Source of the DNA: Ectocarpus siliculosus
Lineage: Eukaryota; Sar; Phaeophyceae; Ectocarpales; Ectocarpaceae
Direction of reading: 5' to 3'
DNA: 54,888 nucleotides
Assembly (NCBI GenBank): GCA_000310025.1
Contig: FN649745.1
Coordinates: 712,523 to 767,410 of the forward strand
Shown here: one piece after another, positions 1-11,252 of the stretch
How positions within the stretch are numbered: the first letter of the stretch is position 1
Layout: every line of letters begins with the position of its first letter
Made by a program: the position numbers and the translations under genes
Notes under the pieces: generated by a model
Seen by the model: only the letters and a program-made list of their open reading frames with translations
What the model was told of the DNA's origin: nothing
Database searches by the model: none

Positions 1-81
1 TCTCTCTTTTTTTCTCCCTCTCTCTCCCTCTCTCCCTCTCCATATTTATCTCTTCCCCCCCCCTCCCTCTCCTTTGCTCAC
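1..81 (-). other. Start of IFT81 intron 2, with CT/C-rich microsatellite
   Basis: Bases 1-81 follow the GTGAGC donor of IFT81 exon 2 on the minus strand. The plus strand is almost pure pyrimidine (TCTCTC and CCCTCC runs) over bases 1-75. Nothing coding is visible. The next IFT81 exon must lie outside the window. Confidence 0.6.
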
Positions 82-2243
82 CCAACTGCGAGCCCGCGTC
101 GAAAGCCCTCCCGCTCGTGATCCGGTATCGGGAACTTGAGCATGACGAGGAAGGACATCATGCGGGTGGTGCTCGCGTCGCCGGGCTCGTCCTGCTCCGA
201 CATCTGCTGCGGGTCGATCGCCGTGAAGATCTCGTTCAGCTGCTGGAGAAGGTCCGCCGGCGATTTCTCGTCGAAAGTCACCTGCAGTCATCATCAGTAT
301 CGTCACCATCGTCGTTGGTGATGGTAGTGGTGGTGATGGTGTTGTGTGACGGCAGCCGCAGCGGGGTCTCCCGATCGTGCCAGCGGTCGGAGGCCTATGT
401 GTACTGGCAAGGCCGGAGGTGGTGCTGGTGCTGGTGCTAATGCTACTGCTGTGCTGCTGCTGCTGCTGCTGCTGGGGCGGAGGCGAAGTCCGGGGCGGCC
501 ATCGCTCCAAGCAAGAAGTTTACGGTCCTAAGTAGTTCGTACGTAGACTTTGTGCTACCGACACCTCTCCGGCAGGCGAACGTCGTGGTGGATATGTCAA
601 GCTAATTAATTCATACCATATATAGGAACGTCATCGTACGTCGGTTCGCTAGAAAACAGTGAAGGAATTTTTTAAGTTCTTTAGTGTTTATTTAATTTTG
701 TTGTAGCATGTGCGTGTACAAAAATCGAAATCTGTGGTGATGCTGCTGCAGCGACTGAGCGATTCACACAGCCTCCCACTGCTGTACAGCCGTCATGCAC
801 CCTTCTACGTGTGTGTCATTGCAGGTCACGGCTGAATACCCAGAACAAAGCTTGCCTTATAACAATATTGGCGTCCGGGGTACAGCCAACCCGGACTGCT
901 GCGATACACGCTGCTGTGTGATACACACAGGCTCCATTGTTGCGGGGGCAAGCAGGCACTTCGACCTTCTACATATGTGCCACTGCAGGTCACGGTGACA
1001 AATCGACCGTGAAAACAGAACTCGTCGACGTGCGTGGCCGCAAGAGATGTGTATGCACTGCAGCCCCATTCGAATCGGCGTCATCAGGGATACACCGACT
1101 GCGGCGCGATACACACTGCTGCATCACACTACCGTGTGACGCACACAGCCTCCCACTGCTGTACAGCAAAGCAAGGCATGCACCCTTCTTCGTGAGTGTC
1201 ACTGCAGGTCACGGTGAGACAAGTCGACCGTAAAAACAGCACTTGTCGACATGATGAGATGAACGACCGCATGACACGCAAGACTGCTGAACATAATCAA
1301 TCAGATTTTGGTGCGCAGACCACAACAAGGGTAAAACGTTACAGCAGTTGTATGACAATCGGTTGGACGTGCTGTCAGCATGGACGTGTCGATGTCACAA
1401 GCGGTGAAACAGAAGTGGTGCACGGGTTGTTGGAGCGATGCACGTGAAGGTAGACGGTTATATTTGTTGTGCATCACATCGATACACATGCTGGGGCTCC
1501 ACGCACAGACAACGTCCCGGCTCCAAACTAAGTCATGCACTGCAGTGTCACAAAATGGCGCATATCTGCTCTGCAGCAGTGAGAGACTGTGCGTATCGCT
1601 CAATCGGTGTTTTACAGCTTCACCCCTAACGTCGATTTTTAGGACACAGCTGGGTATCATGCACATCTTCAGACTTCAAAGAAACACTCCGGAGGGGCCC
1701 GTAATGCCAAGTACTACACTGTAAACTATGGATGGATGTGGTCTACATTGTACCGCAGTAATTTACATAGTTGTCGGGTAGCCGACACACACAGTCGTTG
1801 GCACATCAACTCCACAAATGGTCTGTGCACAAAAAGCAGTCTACACACACAGGGGGGAACGTAAGAAGTCGCAGGCGGAGACACTGTCATTGTTAGCTTC
1901 GGCACAACAATGCTGGTACTGCTGTAGTCACATTGTATAAGGGTGTCCACAACACACAGAGGAGAGAGAGAGCTTTCGGAGATTTACAAACAACAATGGG
2001 CACCACCGCCGTGCTTCCTGGTGATGATGAAGTCATAGACTACAGGCGCGAGAGGTTCGAGCGGCAACATTGCACTTCGAGATAATGTTGCCCAAATCTC
2101 TACCCTAGGGCAGAAACGTGCTCGGAAAGGCAAGGCGCAACGGCTGACGAACCAAAGCACCCCATACTCTCTCTCACCAATCGCAGATCTTTGCTGAAGG
2201 GGGGCTCGTTGAGCTTATCCACGATGAACTGGATCTCCGCCAT
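82..2243 (-). CDS. IFT81: IFT81, N-terminal exons (intraflagellar transport; gene runs off left edge)
   Basis: Two exons of the IFT-B core subunit IFT81, which pairs with IFT74 and binds tubulin cargo during cilium assembly. Exon 1 is 2243-2178 (22 codons, beginning MAEIQFIVDKLNEPPF) and ends at a GTGAGAG donor in phase 0. Exon 2 is 281-82: acceptor GACTGCAG, first residues VTFDEKSPADLLQQLNEIF, last residues FRRGLAVG, donor GTGAGC after 2 bases of the next codon. The joined 88 residues match the start of the IFT81 calponin-homology domain: FIV..LN..PF, then TFD, LLQxLN, AIDPQQ, RMMSFL..LKF and FRxGL.VG. The rest of the protein lies left of base 1. Exon 1 is too short to stand out as an ORF, but the match is in register across the splice. 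Known for the family: the domain forms a tubulin-binding surface. Brown algal gametes and zoospores are flagellate, which fits. Confidence 0.92.
282..2177 (-). other. IFT81 intron 1 (1,896 bp) with degenerate internal repeats
   Basis: This intron lies between the two IFT81 exons. It holds a CTG run near 453-474 and three degenerate copies of a segment ending in a shared GCAGGTCACGG core (about 820, 977 and 1200). It also has four copies of ACTGCTGTA or its complement (778, 1155, 1340, 1918). No coding exon was recognised here. The many short ORFs in this stretch have no family resemblance. Confidence 0.75.
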
Positions 2244-4228
2244 GGTACAGCTGGATGGCGCACACAGCAATTCCAAATGCAGTTACTTGGATATTGGATC
2301 CACCAAGCGAAGCTCCGCTACAGATGAACTTGGATCGTACGGATGTTACCCGCCCCCCCCTGAAGTCCCCCCTTTTCTCCCGGGAGGCCTGCGTGTCGGA
2401 TGTGATTGACTGATGATGGACCTCGCCGCGCGCGAGAGAATGCGGCGGAACTTGCGACTGCATAATCCCGCCGCGTTTCGGTTTCAGTTTCGCGAATTAC
2501 CGTCTCACCGTTCACCGTCTCACCATCTCAAATGTCTCTCTTGTTCGCTGGTCCGCTGTGTTCGCTCGCTGGGCTTGTTCCTTTGTTTGACGTATGACAC
2601 TGCTACTGTTCCGGCTATCTACACGTACATCAAGTCGCTATCTACATGTGTATCAAGCTGTTTTGTTCGCAAACGGCTGGGATCCGGTGACCACGGTGCG
2701 AAAGAGAGTAAATGTCTCGTGGAAGTCCTAAGGGTTCGGGACACGATACAGTTCGAACGCTCTCACTTCTCGCTCCCTGTAACCGATCAAACCAGCCCTC
2801 GGTGCCCCTACAAGTAGTCACATTGGTGTTTCGAATTGGCCGCACCACTCAGGGTGTTGATGCGCCAGTCCTGAATGAAAACGCCCACAATCTCAATACG
2901 ATGGCCCTGGTAGAGGAGATCGCTGAGAAAGAAATGTATTCTCCTTCCCTTCAACCTCCATCCAGCCAGTTGCAACGGCAGAAGAAGTCGAGAAGCGGTT
3001 TGATCTGCACACTTGCATGGCAGATCTTGTTGAAGTACGGCCAGCGGTGGGACTCTCGATATGAGACAAGGTAGATCGAGTCGTCAGGATTCGCCCTAGG
3101 GTGCATGTATCTCCGTGTGGTATGTATGTAACGATCGATCGATGTCCAAGTTAAACGGAAACCGAGGACGTCGAACTTCGCGTTTTTTCTCCAACAACGT
3201 GTTTTCCACACTCACATCGACCCCACCCCACTCCCCAGAAGTGTCCACAGGCACACATCATACGGTACCAGCGCCTTCCTGCTGTGCCCTTTTTGATACA
3301 AAACTCTCTTGGATCGACGCGCTTTCAATTTTCAAACCCCGCACGCAGCAAATGGTAACCTGAACACTGCAGTGTCGTTTCGCAGCACATTCTAAACTCT
3401 TGCATGTAACCGGCGAACCTGGGCCCAATCCCAATTCACACAGCACGTTCCACGACTCCTACGTTCAAACTCTAGATATGTACATCCGACGCCACAACTT
3501 TGCCCTGGTTCTCGGGAAAACCACGGAGAAGAAGCCCTTCGGCAATAAACGCCTCTTCGATAGAAAACCGCACACAACAAACGCAAAGCCACGGTCACTG
3601 TCGCACCAGACTGTCAATTTTGCACCACAACACCACCACTAGCACGAACACCACACAAGACAACTTAGCAGCACACCCCCCACCTCGAAAACACACCCTA
3701 CAACACGCACAGAGTTTACTCACACGACTAAACACATCAGCCAAGGCTGCTGCAGCATCCCCCCCCCCCCCCGCCCCACGCGCCCCATCATCACGTTGAC
3801 GTACAATGTTCCACAGCAGCACCATCGAAGCCACCCAAGCTGGCAATCCCTCACCGCACCGAAGGTTTCAATTGGAAGGTTTTAAGAAAACCCAAGCTTG
3901 AGACCAGACCAAGTGACCCTTGAGAAACACACGCGGTGCTCATTCACGGAACCATCAGAGGACCCGCACAGCAATTGTATCGGGGGTCTCCATGCTACTA
4001 CATTTGTTTCCGTTCCCCGTTTCCTGCGAAAAAGTTCTCCGACTTGTACTGGTTGCTTGTGGCTACTCAGAGACGCACACGTTGGCCTTGGGGAATTTTT
4101 CCTGGCTCTTGCACCCCTACTTTTTTACACAAATCTCCTACGTTGGCATCGGTGGCACGGACGGAGGTAAGCTTCAATTATCCACCTGGCCCATCACTGC
4201 CGCCGCTCCCCTGCCCCCCTGGGTCGCG
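2244..4228. other. Intergenic region between Pol X copy A and IFT81
   Basis: These 1,985 bp separate the IFT81 start codon from the stop codon of polymerase copy A; both genes are on the minus strand. The stretch should hold the IFT81 promoter and 5' UTR and the 3' UTR of copy A. I see a 12-C run near 3761 and many short ORFs without family character. No TATA box or other defined element could be assigned with confidence. Confidence 0.5.
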
Positions 4229-4618
4229 TCAGAGGCACACAGGCGAGTGCTCGCTCCCAGTACCTACACCGTTGTTGCCCTCCGCGCTAGAAGCAGCAGT
4301 GGCAGTGCTGCCGCTCCCACCTGCCACAACCTCTCTCTCGCCCCCGCCCACAGCAAATCTCGTGTCAGCAACGCTGCGGCGAAGGGCCTCCTGCAGGTCG
4401 GGGTCTGCGCTACCATCGTAGTTGGCTGCGCCTGCTCCCCCCCCCCCGGCCGCCGCCGCCGCTACCGAGCCCCCGCTCGCATCGAAAACGCCCCTGCTAA
4501 GGCAGATCGCTTGCTGCACCTGGTCCTCCTCGCGAAAAAATACTTCCGCCTGCTGCTGCATCATCATCTGTTGCTGCTGCTGCATCTGCTGCTCCGCGTT
4601 TTCGTAGTAGGAGCCCGC
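4229..4618 (-). other. Last exon of Pol X copy A: Gln-rich stretch and two ubiquitin-interacting motifs
   Basis: The 129-codon terminal exon starts after a CTCAG acceptor and ends at TGA (4231-4229). It begins [14 protein letters not shown], runs through Gln/Met repeats, then shows [15 protein letters not shown] and later [17 protein letters not shown]. Both fit the UIM core (acidic patch, hydrophobic-x-x-Ala-x-x-x-Ser): V-QQ-A-ICL-S and L-QE-A-LRR-S. Known for the family: UIMs are single helices that bind monoubiquitin or chains. That this exon belongs to the polymerase is inferred from a matching exon start (ASDYEDAELQQQ) at the same place in copy B. Confidence 0.75.
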
Positions 4619-7600
4619 CTGAGGAAGAGCGGGGGTGATACGTACGTGTGAGATTCTCAGAGCGTCCCCAGATTCGACAAAAAAAACGAAAAGAAAGGGG
4701 GCTCGCAGAGAGCGAGATGCGGAAAGGGACGAGAAGCAACCCGCGACACCGATTTCCTGAGAGTGATACTTCGAAACGGGGGATATCTTTGCACACGAAC
4801 CGTGCTTACCCTGAAGTTTTGCTTCGTACATTAAAAACATGCGTCTTTGGGCTCACAAACTCCCACCATCGTCTCTCGCGACATTTCTTCTTGGTTTTGG
4901 TGCAGGCTCTTGCAATGCTATGGTCGGACACCGCTAGGCAGGTTTGATCCTGTTTGATCTGAGCGAAACCTGACAAGGTGCCAACAAGTTTACCCGTTCT
5001 GCTGTCGGAAGCCGTCACCCCAACCCCACGTCTCTCTTTCATTTACATCATCATCTCCGATAGAAGGGAGTCGAACTGTGTGAGCGCAGATTTGATCAAA
5101 ACAAAGAAAAAATGCACCCCAAAGACCTCAAGCTTGCCTCCGCCATCGGAATCGCCTGATGCTGTGGAAGCGCCTCCTGCTGGTTGTGGGATGCCGGTCC
5201 CACTCCCTTCCTGTCCTTCGGCTCTATCCAATCCATCCCAAGGGCGCTGAACACATCTTCCTCTCGAAGGCAGCTGGATGGAATACAACGTTTGTCAAGG
5301 AAAGGGAAGAAGAGGAGGAGGGCCGGGGTGGGTTGGGCAGTTACCCTTTCCGCATGGTTGGCTTGCCCGCGGGAGGCGACTTAAGGAGGAGGTTGACTCC
5401 TTTTTGGTGGGGGTTGATATCGTGTGGCAACATCTTCGATGGTGAAATAAATTTCTGCCTCTCTGCGGAAGCTAGCTCCTTATCAGCAGCGGCAGCTGTG
5501 AGGAGGGGTAAGTGTCGTTCACTCATCTAAAATTGGGTGACATCCACCAATTATTTGACTACATAGTGGTCTCGCTCTCCACCTGCAGCAAGAGTGTGTG
5601 GGGGGAGGGGGGTCGTGGCTGACACAACGGGAAGAGGACACAGCAGTGATACATGAGTGCAAGCGCTGGCTACATAACTGTACACGCGATGCCTTCTTCA
5701 ACCTTGGCAGCAGTGCACCCTTGCGAGACATCTATTGTGGTCACTTCCATCTCTGAAGGCCGATAGAACGAGGTGCTGCCGGCTCGTGTATTACTCCTGC
5801 TGCTACGCTGGGAGACAGCTGCGGCTGCTGCTGTGGCAGACATTTAGGTCGAACCTGTAGCCCGAGTTGGGCACTTCCTCGCCGCTGAACGGGTCGACCT
5901 TGAACAGCCCCTTGTCGTTCAGCTTGAGCCCCTTGCTCTTGGCGAAGCAGCGCATGTTCATGTTGAAGTCGCCCGACCCAGTGAAGTACAGGACGGCGAA
6001 CGCGAACATTGAACTGCCGCGGGGGAGGCAGTGAACGCAAAAATGAAACAGAACGCAAGGGGGTTTCATGAAGTTGTAGCCGCTGTTCATACGGATGAGC
6101 ACGTGGTTGTTCGGCATGTCTCTTAGAAGTAATACCTATTCCAAACATCGTTAGCAAGCACACTACAGGCGCCATGTTCCAAGCAGAATTTCTCACCCAT
6201 AAAAAAAAAATGGACACGGTGATTGCTAAACCGAGCGCCTTATCCTCCTGTAGACCTTGGTGCTCGAGTGACAAAAGATTGACTCTTCACCACATTTCAT
6301 TAATTTCTCATGCTACTCCTCTACAGTCGTTTCTCCCACAAGGGCGTGAGTGGGGAGTGTTGTACTCCAGTACTCTTTTGATTGATGCAAACAACGGTGC
6401 CACCACTACCGTCACGATCACATCACAAGGCGCCGCCATAACGTTCACCATCGTCGCAAAACGACCACCAACCACACCCCTCAACACGCACGTGGGGTAG
6501 AGCTTGACGTCCAGCCGGCGGTGGATCTGGCCCTCGCCGGGCAGCTTGCAGACGCCCATGAAGGTCTGCGGCTTTCCGGGCGTGTAGGGTCCCTCTGGCA
6601 TGGCAAGCCTGTCCGTGATGAACCCGGTCTCCGTCAGCTCCTTGATCAGCTCGAGGAACATTGGAGAGTCCTGAGCGGCGGGGAGTTGGGAGACAACAGA
6701 GGCGTTTTGTTGTGGCCTCACGTAGAGGAGGGGGGGGGGGAGTGTACTCATCCCCGTGCATGCCCTATAATATTCGTTAGACCATTGACCTAACATCTCC
6801 ACAAAGCCGGGACGGAGCACGCCGGGTTCTCGCCGGACCAGGCTCTCACATCACCAAGGCGCGTATGCGTCGAGGGGGGAGGGGAAGAAAACAACAGAAC
6901 AGGCAGGCCGAAGAGCGAAAGGGAAGGGCAAGAGAAATAAACCGCCCGTGTGGTGAGGCTGTAGTCACTCCGAGAGCCCCTCCGCCCGATCGCTGTTAAA
7001 GAACTTGGGGAGTCGGGCATGTCTGTTGCTCAACCCCCGTCCAGGTAAGGGAGGGCCAGAAAAGCGCGGTGGATCTCCTCCGGTCAACCTGCAATTTTGC
7101 GTCGTAAGACTAGGCCGGCCCCTCGGTTGGTAGGAGATACCTCCTTTGAACACGGTGAGGTATAACCCGCACACTCACCACTTTTCGATGCAACGGTCGC
7201 CTTGGAAATCGTAATTTGCTACCTAACGGCGCCGTTCCAACGACACTTTACACGGCGCCGTTAAACTCAGCGACATTTTCTATTCTATCCCTCACAGCAA
7301 AGACCTCAACCCATCCCCTTCGACTGTGGGTATATCTCGAACGGGTAGTGTATGAATATTTCTAAAAAGAGAACCCCGTGTGCAAGGCCTTCTTGATGCG
7401 CACCTCTTGTCCCTCAGGAGGTCGGATGAGCACGTCCACGTCACCGCAGTTGCTCTTGCCCCTCCTATAGCTCCCGCAGGCCTGCACGGTGACAAGCGAC
7501 AAAGAGGAGTGCGGAGGGAAAAAAAACGGGCTGGAAAACACGCACCAAACAGGAATAAAGACCAACTAGTCGAGTCAAAAATGCGTGACACGACCACGTT

Positions 7601-10600
7601 ATCCACCCCTCCCACAAACCCCTATCAGGCATTCACAAGATCAACTTGAAGATGTCTCTGGCGAGCCTGTTGCACACATATAGGGCAATCACGGCTACAG
7701 AGGGACTATGTCACCGCATGCACAAACGAGGATCGTGGGTGCCAGGTACGCTTGAAGATGGTGTGTAGGTCATTCACACATTGTACAAGCAGTACTTGCC
7801 GAGTTTTCTGGATCTTCGTCCCACACACAAGAAAAACAGAAAGGCGAGATGGGAAGCATCCTCCATCTGCTACACCGTGTGATCCCGGAGAGAATTTCAT
7901 ACAACACAGTAGCCGCGGAAAAACCACCACGCAGAGCAGTTCCAGGACCTATGCATAGGTGAACCACACCAGACAAAGCGAGGTCTAGACGTGTTTTAAG
8001 AGGTCTTGCTTGATTTGACTTCCTTCTTTCTCGAAATCGAAACCTCCGTCCGTATGCGAGATGAGGTCAAAATCTTGCCTGGCAGATGACTCCCGGGCAG
8101 ATGCTCTGGGCAACCTTCGTTACCGCCGCTTCGATCTCAGCAGCCTCGGACCGCGGCATGCGCTGCTTGATGTCCTCGTGCCTGGGGCGGGCGGGGGTAC
8201 GCAACGTTAAGGGAAAGGATGGGACACGAGGGAAGTGTCAGGCTAAGAACGACAAGTGTGTCAACCAGGAGTGCCCAAGTACCGTTTACAAACGGCGCAA
8301 CTTTACACCTGACGAGAGCGGGGAGGGCAAAAAACCGCCTGTCGACGCAAGCGGGACGACGCGCAAGATGACGCACACGCGCGGGCAATATCCTTGGCCT
8401 CGCACACCGCTGCCCGAAAGGCCGTCGGGGTCCACACAAAGATGCATCACATCACATCAAAGCCTTAGCCGCCCTACTACTACCTGTTGAGGCAAACCCG
8501 CATCTGCTCGGTGAGGAGGTCCCTCCCGCTGGTCCTGAGGTCCTCGATCGAGCGCATGCCCTTGTCGTACAGCTGCCTCGCCTTGACGGCGCCCACCCAG
8601 CCGACCTCCTGGAAGAGCTTGAGGCAGGCCTCGGGCGCGGGGGGGTCCGCCCCCGAGACGGGGGCGCGCGACTTGCCCTTGCCCTCGGCTAAAAAGGCCG
8701 TGAGCTCCTTCATCGCACCATCCCCGACGCCTCTGACTCGCTCGGGGTCGTTCTTTCTCAGGTCCTGCGAGAGGGGGAACAACCCGCGAGCACGCTGTCT
8801 TTCCTGAGCTAGTACACTTACATGGTGCAACCCAACGGTAAAGGAATAAGCTCGAACTTGGCCAGTGCTATCATACGCCGTCAGCAAAACAGCCCGAAGA
8901 CACACCACACCCACAAGGACGACCGCAACCCCGCGCCATTATGCTCTCAGTCGTAGCAGTACACCGGAGCACGAGCAGGCGGTATCAGCGAGTTGGGAGA
9001 AACGAGAGTATGCCCTCGGAAGCAGCACCGGAGAAACTATCGATGTTTCTCTTCCTTCAAGGTCATCACGAACTGCCCTCGGCTTCACGGCGAAGCGAGG
9101 CGCTCCTTCTCCTTTCCTCTCTCTTCTCTCCTTCCCTTTCAAGAACGTGACAACAAAATTTCTCACGGAGGCACCACACGGTGGCGGTGGTTGCATCGCA
9201 TACACGCATGGCAAACCGAAGCATCCCGTACCGACCACCATCCCCTTATCGGCGAATCGAAACGCCCTCGAATTACGCCAACAACAACAACAACAACAAC
9301 AAAATCAGCAACAGCAACGTCTTGAGCCCATTTCACACCTTGAGCTGCTCTATGTCGGTGATCTGCGTCCCAAGCATCCTGAGCGCCGCTGCGGCGCTCT
9401 TGAAACCCCTCTCGTTGAAGACGCTCCCGTCGCCGCCGCGCGTCGCGCAAAGCTCGGCCAGGCCGTCCAACATATCGGCGGCTTCCTTGTTCGGTGACTG
9501 TCGCAAAAAAAAAGGCATCGTTTCTAGCTTAGGAGAAGGACGACCGTGCATTTAGAGCTCGCTACGTCTACATCGAAAACTTGCATCACTCCATCATCTA
9601 CACCCATTGCAAGGGGAACGCCAGTAGATACCGACACGCCCATCATTTTCCACTCTCTCACGGGGGGGGGAAGACCGTACGCAAATCGAAACAGCGTTTG
9701 TACTCTTGCGCCAATCGTTCAGCTATTTTCTCACCTGGGGCCCCCAAAAGCTGCTCGGTTGCCCTTGAGACACCCGTCTCATGTCCACGTTGGGCTTCCT
9801 AGCGCCAACCTCCCCCTCCAGATTCATCAATCTCGCCGCGGCGCCACGGCCCGACGGGCTTCCCCTCGCCGCGTCCCCCCGCTGGTTTCTCGTCGCCACC
9901 AGACCACCGGTGGTCTGGTGGCCCCCCGATGTCAATATCCTCTTCTTGCCTGTTGCAGCAGGCGAAGCGGAAGAAGAGCAACCCTCCGCCGCAGCGTTTG
10001 TTTCCGTGGTAGCTGTGCTCGACCTCTGCTGCTGCTTCGGTGCGACTGTTGCAGGCGCCGCACAGTGGTGCAGCGGTGGGGTCAACCGGTACGCTTCAGC
10101 GGTCACCACCTCGGAGCGCCTCAAGCACTCGCTCATCCACTCGCTGCTCACGACAGGCACCCCGTCAGGCATCCTGCCCCTGCCTGCCGTCGCCGCGCCA
10201 TCAACAACGTCCTCGAAGTCGTCCCACCCGCTGAAGTAGTCATCAAGCTTCTCCCAGGAAGCGGCAAGCGAGGCATCGGCCACGATATGGGTCGTGTCCC
10301 CGGGCGTGTAGTGAGTCGATACCTGCCCTCCGCCGTCGCGAAACTCCCGCGTGAGTGTCCCTACGGTGTTGTTCGTCACCGAGCCTTGGCTAACCACGCA
10401 GAGAGACAACCCAGAGAACGGCCCGGACGCCGCGCCCGCTCTCTTCCACGGCCTCTTGTTGGTTTCGATGCCCCCGTTGTCGCCGCTAGCCCCGCCGCGC
10501 GGCCGGTTCTTCCGTTTCGGACTCGGCGCTGCCACCGCGTTGGAACGCGATCCTTTCGGTGCCGAACACAGGAGGTCTTCTAGGTAACGAATGTCCATTC

Positions 10601-11252
10601 TTGCACTCCCTCTGCCAGCACGCACGGCAGCTGGAGGTAGTCGTCCTCCCGTCGCCACCGCCGCTGCTGCTGTTGTTGTTTGGTTGTCGCCATCACGACG
10701 GCCCCCGCCGGTGCCGGTAGCGCTAACAGCAGCGGCTGAAGCATCGTCACCCCCTCCTGCCGGACAGGCGCCGTCATCGAATCTCAAGCCCGAAGCCTTG
10801 CCAGGGTTGACGGATGCTTGTTCGCCACTCGCAGCGGTGCCAATAGGCTCTCCTCGTCTGTCATCGGGCCGTGAGATGGTCCCGCCGCCGCTGCTACCAG
10901 CGGGGGAGGGATGAGCCTTGAGGGCTGCTCCGCCGCAGTCCCCCGAGCGCGACATGGGAATAAGGACTGCTGTGGCATCGCCTTGACATAATAATCCGCT
11001 GCTGGTTGCTGTTGTCGGTGAAGCTGTTGTCGGCGACGCTGTCGCCGCTGGTGCCGCCGCTGCCGCCGCCGCCGCTGCTCTCGTCGTGTTCTCGGCGTTG
11101 ACTCTGTCGGTCTCGCGTATTGTCCCCTCCGTCTCCGCGACGAGCTCTGCCATCACCGCCATGTGAAGACTACTGCGAATAGAGGCAATCTCGCGAAACT
11201 GCTGGGTAAACGTGCTGTCCTTACCTCCGCGTTGGAGGTTTGGAGGAGGCAT
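4229..11252 (-). CDS. POLL: Family-X DNA polymerase, Pol lambda-like, copy A (with C-terminal UIM tail)
   Basis: Gap-filling repair polymerase (base excision repair, end joining). Nine exons by eye: 11252-9735, 9497-9339, 8764-8484, 8181-8079, 7481-7404, 6670-6492, 6013-5855, 5273 to about 5204, 4618-4229; about 980 residues. BRCT domain at about residues 280-390 ([28 protein letters not shown]) between Ser/Ala-rich linkers. Exon 2 resembles the 8-kDa lyase domain. Exon 3 has the second helix-hairpin-helix ([19 protein letters not shown]). Palm: ACGSYRRGK, then GDVDVL with Asp701 and Asp703, and HRRLDV with Asp767, giving all three metal-binding aspartates. Thumb: [14 protein letters not shown], ending [12 protein letters not shown]. 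The last exon adds a Gln-rich stretch and two UIMs. Exon 4 ends in a GC donor. The exon-8 donor is the weakest boundary: phase 0 is required to enter exon 9, and only a poor GTGGGA site was found. Confidence 0.93.

Noticed and set aside
3920-4651. 243-codon plus-strand ORF
   Set aside because: Antisense to the Gln/UIM exon of Pol X copy A; the minus-strand reading has a splice acceptor and a paralogous exon, the plus strand has neither.
9546-10583. 345-codon plus-strand ORF
   Set aside because: Antisense to the BRCT-containing exon 1 of Pol X copy A; Arg/Pro-rich with no family resemblance.
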